DNA of 64,000 nt from Ptiloglossa arizonensis (Eukaryota; Arthropoda; Insecta; Hymenoptera; Colletidae), in NCBI RefSeq assembly GCF_051014685.1, contig NW_027478385.1:868001-932000 (forward strand), given 5' to 3'. The notes under the pieces were generated by a model, which saw only the letters and a program-made list of their open reading frames with translations, searched no databases and was not told the origin of the DNA. Position numbers and translations under genes: made by a program. This document shows positions 1-12,914 of the stretch, piece after piece (position 1 is the stretch's first letter; the number at the start of each line of letters is the position of its first letter).

Positions 1-3000
1 AAAACACACATATCTTTGTAGTCGTGCGAGTTTCTGCTTTCAGATGCAACAGGAATTTCTCGAGTTCGTCAATCCGTTCGCGAGATATGTGAGTTTGAAG
101 TTAAGGAATGGTTGAGAAACCATCAAAATTCTCGCAATTCTGATACTCGAAACCAACAACTACAATGGCCTAGGGGAAAAACACACATATCTTTGTAATC
201 GGGCGAGTTTCTACTTTCAGATGCAACAGGAATTTCTCAAGTTCGTCAATCCGTTCGCGAGATATGGGAGTTTGAAGTTAAGGAATGGTTGAGAAACCAT
301 CAAAATTCTCGCAATTCTGATTCTCGAAAACAATAACTACAAAGGCCTAGGGGAAAAATGCACATGCCTTTGTAATCGGGCGAGTTTCCACTTTCAGATG
401 CAACTGGAATTGCTCGAGTGCGTCATTCCGTTCGCGAGATATGGCAGTTTGAAGTTAAGGTATGGTTGAGGAACCATCAAAATTCTCGCAATTCTGATAC
501 TCGAAACCAATAAATACAAAGGCCTAGGGGAAAAATACACATAGCTTTGTAATCGGGCGAGTTTCCACTTTCAGATGCCACAGGAATTTCTCGAGTTCGT
601 CAATCCGTTCGCGAGATATGGGAGTGTGTAGTTAAGGAATGGTTGAGAAACCATCGAAATTTTCGCAATTCTGATGCTAGAAACGAACAACTGGAATGGC
701 CTAGGGGAAAAGTACACACACCATTCTAATCGGGCGAGTCTCTACTTTCAGATGCAACAGGAATTTCTCGAGTTCGTCAATCCGTTCGCGAGATATGGGA
801 GTTTGAACTTAAGGAATGCTTGAGAAACCATCAAAATTTTCGCAGGTCTGATACTCGAAACCAATAACTACAAAGGCCTAGGGGAAAAATGCACACCTTT
901 GTAATCGGGCGAGTTTCCACTTTCTGATACAACAGGAATTTCTCGAGTGCGTCATTCCGTTCGCGAGATATGGGAGTTTGAAGTTAAGGAATGGTTGAGA
1001 TACCATCAAAATTCTCGCAATTCTGATACTCGAAACCAATAACTACAAAGGCCTAGGGGAAAATGCACATACCTTTGTAATCGGCCGAGTTTCCACTTTC
1101 AGATGCACAGGAATTTCTCGAGTTCGTCAATCCGTTCGCGAGATATGGGAGTTTGAAGCAAAGGAATGGTTGAGAAACCATCAAAATTTTCGCAATTCTG
1201 ATGCTAGAAACGAACAACTGGAATGGCCTAGGGGAAAAGTACACACACCATTCTAATCGGGCGAGTATCTACTTTCAGATGCAACAGGAATTTCTGGAGT
1301 TCGTCAATCCGTTCGCGAGGTATGGGAGTTTGAATTTAAGGAATGGTTGAGAAACCATCAAAATTTTCGCAGGTCTGATACTCGAAACCAGTAACTACAA
1401 AGGCCTAGGGGAAAAATGCACATACCTTTGTAATCGGGCGAGTTTCCACTTTCTGATACAACAGGAATTTCTCGAGTGTGTCATTCCGTTCGCGAGATAT
1501 GGGAGGTTGAATTTAAGGAATGGTTGAGAAAACATCACAATTTTCGCAACTCTGATACTCGAAACCAATAACTACAAAGGCCTAGGAGAAAAACACACAT
1601 ATCTTTGTAATCGGGCGAGTTTCTACTTTCAGATGCAACAGGAATTTCTCAAGTTCGTCAATCCGTTCGCGAGATATGGGAGTTTGAAGTTAAGGATTGG
1701 TTGAGATACCATCAAAATTCTCGCAATTCTGATACTCGAAACCAATAACTACAAAGGCCTAGGGGAAAATGCACATACCTTTGTAATCGGGCGAGTTTCC
1801 ACTTTCAGATGCACAGGAATTTCTCGAGTTCGTCAATCCGTTCGCGATATATGGGAGTTTGAAGTTAAGGAATGGTTGAGAAACCATCAAAATTTTCGCA
1901 ATTCTGATGCTAGAAACGAACAACTAGAATGGCCTAGGGGAAAAGTACACACACCATTCTAATCGGGCGAGTTTCTACTTTCAGATGCAACAGGAATTTC
2001 TGGAGTTCGTCAATCCGTTCGCGAGATATGGGAGTTTGAAGTTAAGGAATGGTTGAGAAACCATCAAAATTTTCGCAAGTCTGATACACGAAACCAATAA
2101 CTACAAAGGCCTAGGAGAAAAACACACATATCTTTGTAATCGTGCGAGTTTCTGCTTTCAGATGCAACAGGAATTTCTCGAGTTCGTCAATCCGTTCGCG
2201 AGATATGGGAGTTTGAAGTTAAGGAATGGTTGAGAAACCATCAAAATTCTCGCAATTCTGATACTCGAAACCAATAACTACAATGGCCTAGGGGAAAAAC
2301 ACACATATCTTTGTAATCGGGCGAGTTTCTACTTTCAGATGCAACAGGAATTTCTCAAGTTCGTCAATCCGTTCGCGAGATATGGGAGTTTGAAGTTAAG
2401 GATTGGTTGAGATACCATCAAAATTCTCGCAATTCTGATACTCGAAACCAATAACTACAAAGGCCTAGGGGAAAATGCACATACCTTTGTAATCGGGCGA
2501 GTTTCCACTTTCAGATGCACAGGAATTTCTCGAGTTCGTCAATCCGTTCGCGAGATATGGGAGTTTGAAGTTAAGGAATGGTTGAGAAACCATCAAAATT
2601 CTCGCAATTCTGATACTCGAAACCAATAACTACAATGGCCTAGGGGAAAAACACACATATCTTTGTAATCGTGCGAGTTTCTGCTTTCAGATGCAACAGG
2701 AATTTCTCGAGTTCGTCAATCCGTTCGCGAGATATGGGTGTTTGAAGTTAAGGAATGGTTGAGAAACCATCAAAATTCTCGCAATTCTGATTCTCGAAAC
2801 CAATAACTACAAAGGCCTAGGGGAAAAATGCACATACCTTTGTAATCGGGCGAGTTTCCACTTTCAGATGCAACAGGAATTGCTCCAGTGCGTCATTCCG
2901 TTCGCGAGATATGGGAGTTTGAAGTTAAGGTATGGTTGAGGAACCATCAAAATTCTCGCAATTCTGATACTCGAAACCAATAAATACAAAGGCCTAGGGG

Positions 3001-3060
3001 AAAAATACTCATAGCTTTGTAATCGGGCGAGTTTCCACTTTCAGATGCCACAGGAATTTC
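1..3060 (+). repeat. Satellite zone 1: mosaic with short-deletion monomers
   Basis: Monomers here carry CTTTGTAATCGGG or CCATTCTAATCGGG at positions about 148-160, and many have AATTCTCGCAATTCTG in place of AATTTTCGCAAGTCTG. Several are 1 bp or more short, for example those with GATGCACAGG (near 1103, 1808 and 2514). Sequence from the window start resembles that starting near 2119, while the monomer near 397 resembles the one near 2867. The different offsets (2,118 and 2,470 bp) show a shuffled mosaic rather than a clean tandem unit. No gene is seen. Confidence 0.85.
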
Positions 3061-4609
3061 TCGAGTGCGTCATTCCGTTCGCGAGATATGGGAGTTTGAA
3101 GTTAAGGAATGGTTGAGAAACCCTCAAAATTTTCGCAATTCTGATGCTAGAAACGAACAACTGGAATGGCCTAGGGGAAAAGTACACACACCATTCTAAT
3201 CGGGCGAGTCTCTGCTTTCAGATGTAGCAGGAACTTCTCGAGTTCGTCAATCCGTTCGCGAGGTATGGGAGTTTGAAATTAAGGAATGGTTGAGAAACCA
3301 TCAAAATTTTCGCAAGTCTGATACTCGAAACCAATAACCGGAAAGGCCTAGGGGAAAAGTACACACACCTTTGTAATCGGGCGGGTTTCCACTCTCAGAT
3401 GCAACAGGAATTTCTCGAGTTCATCAAACCCTTCGCGAGGTATGGGAGTTTGAAGTTAAGGAATGCTTTAGAAACCATCAAAATTTTCGCAATTCTGATG
3501 CTAGAAACGAATAACTGGAATGGCCTAGGGGAAAAGTACACACACCATTGTAATCGTGCGAGTTTCTGCTTTCAGATGCAACAGGAATTTCTCGAGTTCG
3601 TCAATCCGTTCGCGAGATATGGGAGTTTGAAGTTAAGGAATGGTTGAGAAACCATCAAAATTCTCGCAATTCTGATTCTCGAAGCCAATAACTACAAAGG
3701 CCTAGGGGAAAAATGCACATACCTTTGTAATCGTGCGAGTTTATGCTTTCAGATGCAACAGGAATTTCTCGAGTTCGGCAATCCGTTCGCGAGATATGGG
3801 AGTTTGAAGTTAAGGAATGGTTGAGAAACCCTCAAAATTTTCGCAAGTCTGATACTCGAAACCAATAACTACAAAGGCCTAGGGGAAAAACACACATATC
3901 CTTGTAATCGGGCGAGTTTCTGCTTTTAGATGCAACAGGAATTTCTCGAGTTCGTCAATCCGTTCGCGAGATATGGGAGTTTGAAGTTAAGGAATGCTTG
4001 AGAAACCATCAAAATTTTCGCAAGTCAGATACCTGAAACGAATAACTACAATGGCCTACGGGGTAAATACACACATCTTTGTAATCGGGCGAGTTTCCAC
4101 TTTCAGATGCAACAGGAATTTCTCGAGTGCGTCATTCCGTTCGCGAGATATGGGAGTTTGAAGTTAAGGAATGGTTGAGAAACCCTCAAAATTTTCGCAA
4201 TTCTGATGCTAGAAACGAACAACTGGAATGGCCTAGGGGAAAAGTACACACACCATTCTAATCGGGCGAGTCTCTGCTTTCAGATGCAGCAGGAATTTCT
4301 CGAGTTCGTCAATCCGATCGCGAGGTATGGGAGTTTGAAATTAAGGAATGGTTGAGAAACCATCAAAATTTTCGCAAGTCTGATACTCGAAACCAATAAC
4401 CGGAAAGGCCTAGGGGAAAAGTACACATACCTTTGTAATCGGGCGGGTTTCCACTCTCAGATGCAACAGGAATTTCTCGAGTTCATCAAACCCTTCGCGA
4501 GGTATGGGAGTTTGAAGTTAAGGAATGCTTTAGAAACCATCAAAATTTTCGCAATTCTGATGCTAGAAACGAATAACTGGAATGGCCTAGGGGAAAAGTA
4601 CACACGCCA
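3060..4609 (+). repeat. Six-monomer duplication (1,062-bp offset)
   Basis: About 3060-3547 recurs at about 4122-4609, exactly 1,062 bp or six monomers away. Shared private changes include CCATTCTAATCGGGCGAGTC, GGGCGGGTTTCCACTCTCAG and TTCATCAAACCCTTCGCGAG. The GGGCGGGTTTCC monomer recurs again near 6740 and 8335, so this unit seeded later duplications. The boundaries are approximate and were compared by eye. Confidence 0.8.
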
Positions 4610-5378
4610 TTGTAATCGGGCGAGTTTCTACTTTCAGATGCAACAGGAATTTCTCGAGTTCGCCTATCCGTTCGCGAGGTATGGGACTTTGAAATTAAGG
4701 AATGGTTGAGAAACCATCAAAATTTTCGCAAGTCTGATACGCGAAACCAATAACGACCAAGGCCTAGGGGAAAAATACACATACCGTTGTAATCGGGCGA
4801 GTTTCTACTTTCAGATACAACAGGAATTTCTCGAGTTCGTCAATGCCTTCGCGAGTAATGGAAGTTTGAAGTTAAGGAATGGTTGAGAAACCATCAAAGT
4901 TTTCGCAAGTCTGATACTCGAAACCAATAACTACAAAGGCCTAGGGGGAAAACACACGTTTCTTTGTAATCGGGAGAGTTTCTACTTTCAGGTGCAACAA
5001 GAATTTCTCGAGTGCGTCATTCCGTTCGCGAGATATGGGAGTTTGAAGTTAAGGAATGGTTGAGAAACCCTCAAAATTTTCGCAAGTCTGATACGCGAAA
5101 CCAATAACTACAATGGCCTAGGGGAAAAATACACATACCGTTGTAATCGGGCGAGTTTCTACTTTCAGATACAACAGGAATTTCAGGAGTTCGTCAATGC
5201 GTTCGCGAGATATGGGAGTTTGAAGTTAAGGAATGGTTGAGAAATCATCAAAATTTTCGCAAGTCTGATACGCGAATCCAATAACTACTATGGCCTAGGG
5301 CAAAAATACACATACCGTTGTAATCGGGCGAGTTTCTGCTTTCAGATGCAATAGGAAATTCTCGAGTTCGTCAATCCG
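3808..5378 (+). repeat. Thirteen-monomer-offset duplication, copy 1
   Basis: This 1,571-bp stretch matches 6109-7679 at a constant offset of 2,301 bp (13 x 177) with only scattered substitutions, for example CCGATCGCG near 4315 against CCGTTCGCG near 6616. Identity starts just after an A/T difference at 3807/6108 (monomer position 56). It stops at a T/A difference at 5379/7680 (position 34). It contains diagnostic monomers with TATCCTTGTAATCGGG, GCCTACGGGGTAAATACAC and GCGAGTAATGGAAG. Confidence 0.85.
5136..5152 (+). promoter_or_regulatory. CENP-B-box-like motif (representative site)
   Basis: The 17 bases TACCGTTGTAATCGGGC at monomer positions 145-161 match 7 of the 9 fixed bases of the mammalian CENP-B box (NTTCGNNNNANNCGGGN). 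CG, A and CGGG are all in register; the two T's are replaced by AC. The same form recurs in many monomers from about 5 to 43 kb. The later CCGTCGTAATCGGG form near 58-63.5 kb also scores 7 of 9, while CCATTGTAATCGGG scores 6. Short motifs can match by chance, so binding of a CENP-B-like protein is only a suggestion. Confidence 0.3.
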
Positions 5379-6108
5379 TTCGCGAGATATGGAAGTGTGA
5401 AGTTAAGGAATGGTTGAGAAACCATCAAAATTTTCGCAAGTCTGATACTCGAAACCAATAACTACAAATGCCGAGGGGAAAAATACACATACCGTTGTAA
5501 TCGGGCGAGATTCTACTTTCACATGCAACAGGAATTTCTCGCGTTCGTCAATCCTTTCGCGAGATATGGGAGTTTGAAGTTAAGGAATGGTTGAGAAACG
5601 ATCAAAATTTTCGCTGGTCTGATAATCGAAACCAACAACTCGAATGCCCTAGGGGAAAAGTACACACACGATTGTAATCGGGCGGGTTTCTACTATCAGA
5701 TACAACAGGAATTTCTGGAGTTCGTCAATCCGTTCGCGAGATATGGGAGTTTGAAGTTAAGGAATGGTTGAGAAACCATCAAAATTTTCGCTGGTCTGAT
5801 ACTCGAAACCAATAACTGGAATGGCCTAGGGGAAAACTACACACACCATTGTATGCGGGCGAGCTTCTGCTTTCAGATGCAACTGGAATTTCTCGAGTTC
5901 GTCAATCCGTTCGCGAGATATGGGAGTTTGAAGTTAAGGAATGGTTGAGAAACCATCAAATTTTTCGCAATTCTGATGCTAGAAACGAATAACTGGAATG
6001 GCCTAGGGGAAAAGTACACATACCATTGTAATCGGGCGAGTTTCTACTTTCAGATGCAACAGGAATTTCTGGAGTTCGTCAATCCGTTCGCGAGATATAG
6101 GAGTTTGT

Positions 6109-7679
6109 AGTTAAGGAATGGTTGAGAAACCCTCAAAATTTTCGCAAGTCTGATACTCGAAACCAATAACTACAAAGGCCTAGGGGAAAAACACACATAT
6201 CCTTGTAATCGGGCGAGTTTCTGCTTTTAGATGCAACAGGAATTTCTCGAGTTCGTCAATCCGTTCGCGAGATATGGGAGTTTGAAGTTAAGGAATGCTT
6301 GAGAAACCATCAAAATTTTCGCAAGTCAGATACCTGAAACCAATAACTACAATGGCCTACGGGGTAAATACACACATCTTTGTAATCGGGCGAGTTTCCA
6401 CTTTCAGATGCAACAGGAATTTCTCGAGTGCGTCATTCCGTTCGCGAGATATGGGAGTTTGAAGTTAAGGAATGGTTGAGAAACCCTCAAAATTTTCGCA
6501 ATTCTGATGCTAGAAACGAACAACTGGAATGGCCTAGGGGAAAAGTACACACACCATTCTAATCGGGCGAGTCTCTGCTTTCAGATGCAGCAGGAATTTC
6601 TCGAGTTCGTCAATCCGTTCGCGAGGTATGGGAGTTTGAAATTAAGGAATGGTTGAGAAACCATCAAAATTTTCGCAAGTCTGATACTCGAAACCAATAA
6701 CCGGAAAGGCCTAGGGGAAAAGTACACACACCTTTGTAATCGGGCGGGTTTCCACTCTCAGATGCAGCAGGAATTTCTCGAGTTCATCAAACCCTTCGCG
6801 AGGTATGGGAGTTTGAAGTTAAGGAATGCTTTAGAAACCATCAAAATTTTCGCAATTCTGATGCTAGAAACGAATATCTGGAGTGGCCTAGGGGAAAAGT
6901 ACACACACCATTGTAATCGGGCGAGTTTCTAAATTCAGATGCAACAGGAATTTCTCGAGTTCGCCTATCCGTTCGCGAGGTATGGGACTTTGAAATTAAG
7001 GAATGGTTGAGAAACCATCAAAATTTTCGCAAGTCTGATACGCGAAACCAATAACGACCAAGGCCTAGGGGAAAAATACACATACCGTTGTAATCGGGCG
7101 AGTTTCTACTTTCAGATACAACAGGAATTTCTCGAGTTCGTCAATGCCTTCGCGAGTAATGGAAGTTTGAAGTTAAGGAATGGTTGAGAAACCATCAAAG
7201 TTTTCGCAAGTCTGATACTCGAAACCAATAACTACAAAGGCCTAGGGGGAAAACACACGTATCTTTGTAATCGGGAGAGTTTCTACTTTCAGGTGCAACA
7301 AGAATTTCTCGAGTGCGTCATTCCGTTCGCGAGATATGGGAGTTTGAAGTTAAGGAATGGTTGAGAAACCCTCAAAATTTTCGCAAGTCTGATACGCGAA
7401 ACCAATAACTACAGTGGCCTAGGGGAAAAATACACATACCGTTGTAATCGGGCGAGTTTCTACTTTCAGATACAACAGGAATTTCAGGAGTTCGTCAATG
7501 CGTTCGCGAGATATGGGAGTTTGAAGTTAAGGAATGGTTGAGAAATCATCAAAATTTTCGCAAGTCTGATACGCGAATCCAATAACTACTATGGCCTAGG
7601 GCAAAAATACACATACCGTTGTAATCGGGCGAGTTTCTGCTTTCAGATGCAATAGGAAATTCTCGAGTTCGTCAATCCG
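6109..7679 (+). repeat. Thirteen-monomer-offset duplication, copy 2
   Basis: Second copy of 3808-5378. Beyond its right end one extra monomer lies at 7680-7856, after which the match to 5379 onward resumes at an offset of 2,478 bp (14 x 177). The right part of this copy is also the left part of the nine-monomer tandem unit starting at 6603, so two duplication events are nested. Confidence 0.85.
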
Positions 7680-8195
7680 ATCGCGAGATATGGGAGTTGG
7701 AAGTTAAGGAATGGTTGAGAAACCATCACAATTTTCGCAAGTCTGATACACGAAACCAATAACCACTATGGCCTAGGGCAAAAATACACATACCGTTGTA
7801 ATCGGGCGAGTTTCTGCTTTCAGATGCAATAGGAAATTCTCGAGTTCGTCAATCCGTTCGCGAGATATGGAAGTGTGAAGTTAAGGAATGGTTGAGAAAC
7901 CATCAAAATTTTCGCAAGTCTGATACTCGAAACCAATAACTACAAATGCCTAGGGGAAAAATACACATACCGTTGTAATCGGGCGAGATTCTACTTTCAC
8001 ATGCAACAGGAATTTCTCGCGTTCGTCAATCCTTTCGCGAGATATGGGAGTTTGAAGTTAAGGAATGGTTGAGAAACGATCAAAATTTTCGCTGGTCTGA
8101 TAATCGAAACCAACAACTCGAATGCCCTAGGGGAAAAGTACACACACGATTGTAATCGGGCGAGTTTCTACTATCAGATACAACAGGAATTTCTG
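6603..8195 (+). repeat. Nine-monomer higher-order unit, copy 1 (1,593 bp)
   Basis: Matches 8196-9788 at an offset of exactly 1,593 bp (9 x 177). The left limit is set by a C/G difference in the CTCGAG site (TTCTCGAG against TTCTGGAG at 8195). Diagnostic markers in order are GGGCGGGTTTCCACTCTCAG, TTCGCCTATCCGTTCGCGAG, GCGAGTAATGGAAG, TTTCAGGTGCAACAAGAATT and GATGCAATAGGAAATTC. Confidence 0.88.
7680..7856 (+). repeat. Single extra monomer inserted in a duplicated block
   Basis: Relative to 3808-5555, the copy starting at 6109 has exactly 177 extra bases here. The sequence before 7680 aligns with 5378 and earlier; the sequence from 7857 aligns with 5379 onward. The extra unit has CCGATCGCGAGATATGGGAG, GTTGGAAGTTAAGG and CATCACAATTTTCGC, all shared with monomers near 9270 and 10860. 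This is a one-monomer gain by out-of-register exchange. Confidence 0.82.
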
Positions 8196-9811
8196 GAGTT
8201 CGTCAATCCGTTCGCGAGGTATGGGAGTTTGAAATTAAGGAATGGTTGAGAAACCATCAAAATTTTCGCAAGTCTGATACTCGAAACCAATAACCGGAAA
8301 GGCCTAGGGGAAAAGTACACACACCTTTGTAATCGGGCGGGTTTCCACTCTCAGATGCAACAGGAATTTCTCGAGTTCATCAAACCCTTCGCGAGGTATG
8401 GGAGTTTGAAGTTAAGGAATGCTTTAGAAACCATCAAAATTTTCGCAATTCTGATGCTAGAAACGAATAACTGGAGTGGCCTAGGGGAAAAGTACACACA
8501 CCATTGTAATCGGGCGAGTTTCTAATTTCAGATGCAACAGGAATTTCTCGAGTTCGCCTATCCGTTCGCGAGGTATGGGACTTTGAAATTAAGGAATGGT
8601 TGAGAAACCATCAAAATTTTCGCAAGTCTGATACGCGAAACCAATAACGACCAAGGCCTAGGGGAAAAATACGCATACCGTTGTAATCGGGCGAGTTTCT
8701 ACTTTCAGATACAACAGGAATTTCTCGAGTTCGTCAATGCCTTCGCGAGTAATGGAAGTTTGAAGTTAAGGAATGGTTGAGAAACCATCAAAGTTTTCGC
8801 AAGTCTGATACTCGAAACCAATAACTACAAAGGCCTAGGGGGAAAACACACGTATCTTTGTAATCGGGAGAGTTTCTACTTTCAGGTGCAACAAGAATTT
8901 CTCGAGTGCGTCATTCCGTTCGCGAGATATGGGAGTTTGAAGTTAAGGAATGGTTGAGAAACCCTCAAAATTTTCGCAAGTCTGATACGCGAAACCAATA
9001 ACTACAGTGGCCTAGGGGAAAAATACACATACCGTTGTAATCGGGCGAGTTTCTACTTTCAGATACAACAGGAATTTCAGGAGTTCGTCAATGCGTTCGC
9101 GAGATATGGGAGTTTGAAGTTAAGGAATGGTTGAGAAATCATCAAAATTTTCGCAAGTCTGATACGCGAATCCAATAACTACTATGGCCTAGGGCAAAAA
9201 TACACATACCGTTGTAATCGGGCGAATTTCTGCTTTCAGATGCAATAGGAAATTCTCGAGTTCGTCAATCCGATCGCGAGATATGGGAGTTGGAAGTTAA
9301 GGAATGGTTGAGAAACCATCACAATTTTCGCAAGTCTGATACTCGAAACCAATAACCACTATGGCCTAGGGCAAAAATACACGTACCGTTGTAATCGGGC
9401 GAGTTTCTGCTTTCAGATGCAATAGGAAATTCTCGAGTTCGTCAATCCGTTCGCGAGATATGGAAGTGTGAAGTTAAGGAATGGTTGAGAAACCATCAAA
9501 ATTTTCGCAAGTCTGATACTCGAAACCAATAACTACAAATGCCTAGGGGAAAAATACACATACCGTTGTAATCGGGCGAGATTCTACTTTCACATGCAAC
9601 AGGAATTTCTCGCGTTCGTCAATCCTTTCGCGAGATATGGGAGTTTGAAGTTAAGGAATGGTTGAGAAACGATCAAAATTTTCGCTGGTCTGATAATCGA
9701 AACCAACAACTCGAATGCCCTAGGGGAAAAGTACACACACGATTGTAATCGGGCGAGTTTCTACTATCAGATACAACAGGAATTTCTGGAGTTCGTCAAT
9801 CCGTTCGCGAG
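8196..9811 (+). repeat. Nine-monomer higher-order unit, copy 2
   Basis: Tandem second copy of 6603-8195, separated by nothing. The match persists to 9811, where an A replaces the G of TCGCGAGG. The following sequence then aligns with that starting near 5741 (offset 4,071 bp, 23 x 177), including the private CATTGTATTCGGGCGAGC-type monomer. Copies differ by a few substitutions, for example ATACGCATACCG near 8670. Confidence 0.88.
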
Positions 9812-11049
9812 ATATGGGAGTTTGAAGTTAAGGAATGGTTGAGAAACCATCAAAATTTTCGCTGGTCTGATACTCGAAACCAATAACTGGAATGGCCTAG
9901 GGGAAAACTACACACACCATTGTATTCGGGCGAGCTTCTGCTTTCAGATGCAACTGGAATTTCTCGAGTTCGTCAATCCGTTCGCGAGATATGGGAGTTT
10001 GAAGTTAAGGAATGGTTGAGAAACCATCAAATTTTTCGCAATTCTGATGCTAGAAACGAATAACTGGAATGGCCTAGGGGAAAAGTACACATACCATTGT
10101 AATCGGGCGAGTTTCTACTTTCAGATGCAACAGGAATTTCTGGAGTTCGTCAATCCGTTCGCGAGATATGGGAGTTTGAAGTTAAGGAATGGTTGAGAAA
10201 CCATCAAAATTTTCGCAAGTCTGATACTCGAAACCAATAACTACAAAGGCCTAGGGGGAAAACACACGTATCTTTGTAATCGGGCGAGTTTCTACTTTCA
10301 GATGAAACAGGAACTTCTCGAGTTCGTCAATCCGTTCGCGAGATATGGGAGTTTGAAGTTAAGGAATGGTTGAGAAACCATCAAAATTTTCGCAATTCTG
10401 ATGCTAGAAACGAATAACTGGAATGGCCTAGGGGAAAAGTACACATACCATTGTAATCATGCGAGTTTCTCCTTTCAGATGCAGTAGGAAATTCTCGAGT
10501 TCGTCATTCCGTTCGGGAGAAATGGGGGTTTGAAGTTAAGGAATGGTTGAGAAACCATCAAAATTTTCGCAAGTCTGATACTCGAAACCAATAATTACAA
10601 TGGCCTAGGGGGAAAAAACACACCGTTGTAATCGGGCGAGTTTCTACTTTCAGATACAACAGGAATTTCAGGAGTTCGTCAATGCGTTCGCGAGATATAG
10701 AAGTGTGAAAATAAGGAATGGTTGGCAAACCATCAAAATTTTCGCAAGTCTGATACTCGAAACCAATAACTACTATGGCCTAGGGCAAAAATAGACATAC
10801 CGTTGTAATCGGGCGAGTTTCTGCTTTCAGATGCAATAGGAAATTCTCGAGTTCGTCAATCCGATCGCGAGATATGGGAGTTGGAAGTTAAGGAATGGTT
10901 GAGAAACCATCACAATTTTCGCAAGTCTGATACTCGAAACCAATAACCACTATGGCCTAGGGCAAAAATACACATACCGTTGTAATCGGGCGAGTTTCTG
11001 CTTTCAGATGCAATAGGAAATTCTCGAGTTCGTCAATCCGTTCGCGAGG
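9812..11049 (+). repeat. Satellite monomers, mosaic
   Basis: About seven monomers. They mix types with GATGCAATAGGAAATTC, a type with CGGGAGAAATGGGGG (near 10512) and a type with AGATATAGAAGTGTG (near 10692). The last two recur near 12808-12830 and 13700-13890. No gene or other element was seen. Confidence 0.85.
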
Positions 11050-12068
11050 TATGGAAGTGTGAAGTTAAGGAATGGTTGAGAAACCATCAAAATTTTCGCA
11101 AGTCTGATACTCGAAACCAATAACTACAAATGCCTAGGGGAAAAATACACATACCGTTGTAATCGGGCGAGATTCTACTTTCACATGCAACAGGAATTTC
11201 TCGCGTTCGTCAATCCGTTCGCGAGATATGGGAGTTTGAAGTTAAGGAATGGTTGAGAAACGATCAAAATTATCGCTGGTCTGATACTCGAAACCAATAA
11301 CTCGAATGCCCTAGGGGAAAAGTACACACACCATTGTAATCGGGCGAGTTTCTACTATCAGATACAACAGGAATTTCTCGAGTTCGTCAATGCGTTCGCG
11401 AGATATGGGAGTTTGAAGTTAAGGAATGGTTGAGAAACCATCACAATTTTCGCAAGTTTGATACTCGAAACCAAGAACCACTATAGCCTAGGGCAAAAAT
11501 ACACATACCGTTGTAATCGGGCGAGTTTCTGCTTTCAGATGCAACAGGAAATTCTCGAGTTCGTCAATCCGTTCGCGAGATATGGAAGTGTGAAGTTAAG
11601 GAATGGTTGAGAAACCATCAAAATTTTCGCAAGTCTGATACTCGAAACCAATATCTACAAATGCCTAGGGGAAAAATACACATACCGTTGTAATCGGGCG
11701 AGATTCTACTTTCACATGCAACAGGAATTTCTCGCGTTCGTCAATCCGTTCGCGAGATATGGGAGTTTGAAGTTAAGGAATGGTTGAGAAACGATCAAAA
11801 TTATCGCTGGTCTGATACTCGAAACCAATAACTCGAATGCCCTAGGGGAAAAGTACACACACCATTGTAATCGGGCGAGTTTCTACTATCAGATACAACA
11901 GGAATTTCTCGAGTTCGTCAATGCGTTCGCGAGATATGGGAGTTTGAAGTTAAGGAATGGTTGAGAAACCATCACAATTTTCGCAAGTTTGATACTCGAA
12001 ACCAAGAACCACTATAGCCTAGGGCAAAAATACACATACCGTTGTAATCGGGCGAGTTTCTGCTTTCA
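11050..12068 (+). repeat. Trimer tandem duplication (531-bp period)
   Basis: From ATGGAAGTGTGAAG at 11051 the sequence repeats at 11582, an offset of 531 bp (3 x 177), and matches until about 12068. Shared markers are GGGCGAGATTCTACTTTCAC, TTATCGCTGGTCTGATACTC and AACCAAGAACCACTATAGCC. The two copies differ at a handful of positions, such as CAATAACTAC against CAATATCTAC near 11655. Confidence 0.85.
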
Positions 12069-12914
12069 GATGCAATAGGAAATTCTCGAGTTCGTCAATC
12101 CGATCGCGAGATATGGGTGTTTGAAATTAAGGAATGGTTGAGAAACCATCAAAATTTTCGCTGGTCTGATACTCGAAACCAATAACTGGAATGGCCTAGG
12201 GGAAAAGTACACACACCATTGTATTCGGGCGAGTTTCTGCTCTCAGATGCAACAGGAATTTCTCGAGTTCGTCAATCCGTTCGCGAGATATGGGAGTTTA
12301 AAGGTAAGGAATGGTTGAGAAACCATCAAATTTTTCGCAATTCTGATGATAGAAACGAATAACTGGAATGGAGTAGGGGAAAAGTACACATACCATTGTA
12401 ATCGGGCGAGTTTCTACTTTCAGATGCAACAGGAATTTCTGGAGTTCGTCAATCCGTTCGCGAGATATGGGAGTTTGAAGTTAAGGAATGGTTGAGAAAC
12501 CATCAAAATTTTCGCAAGTCTGATACTCGAAACCAATAACTACAAAGGCCTAGGGGGAAAACACACGTATCTTTGTAATCGGGCGAGTTTCTACTTTCAG
12601 ATGAAACAGGAACTTCTCGAGTTCTTCAATCCGTTCGCGAGATATGGGAGTTTGAAGTTAAGGAATGGTTGAGAAACCATCAAAATTTTCGCAATTCTGA
12701 TGCTAGAAACGAATAACTGGAATAGCCTAGGGGAAAAGTACACATACCATTGTAATCGGGCGAGTTTCTGCTTTCAGATGCAGTAGGAAATTCTCGAGTT
12801 CGTCATTCCGTTCGGGAGAAATGGGGGTTTGAAGTTAAGGAATGGTTGAGAAACCATCAAAATTTTCGCAAGTCTGATACTCGAAACCAATAACTACAAT
12901 GACCTAGGGGGAAA

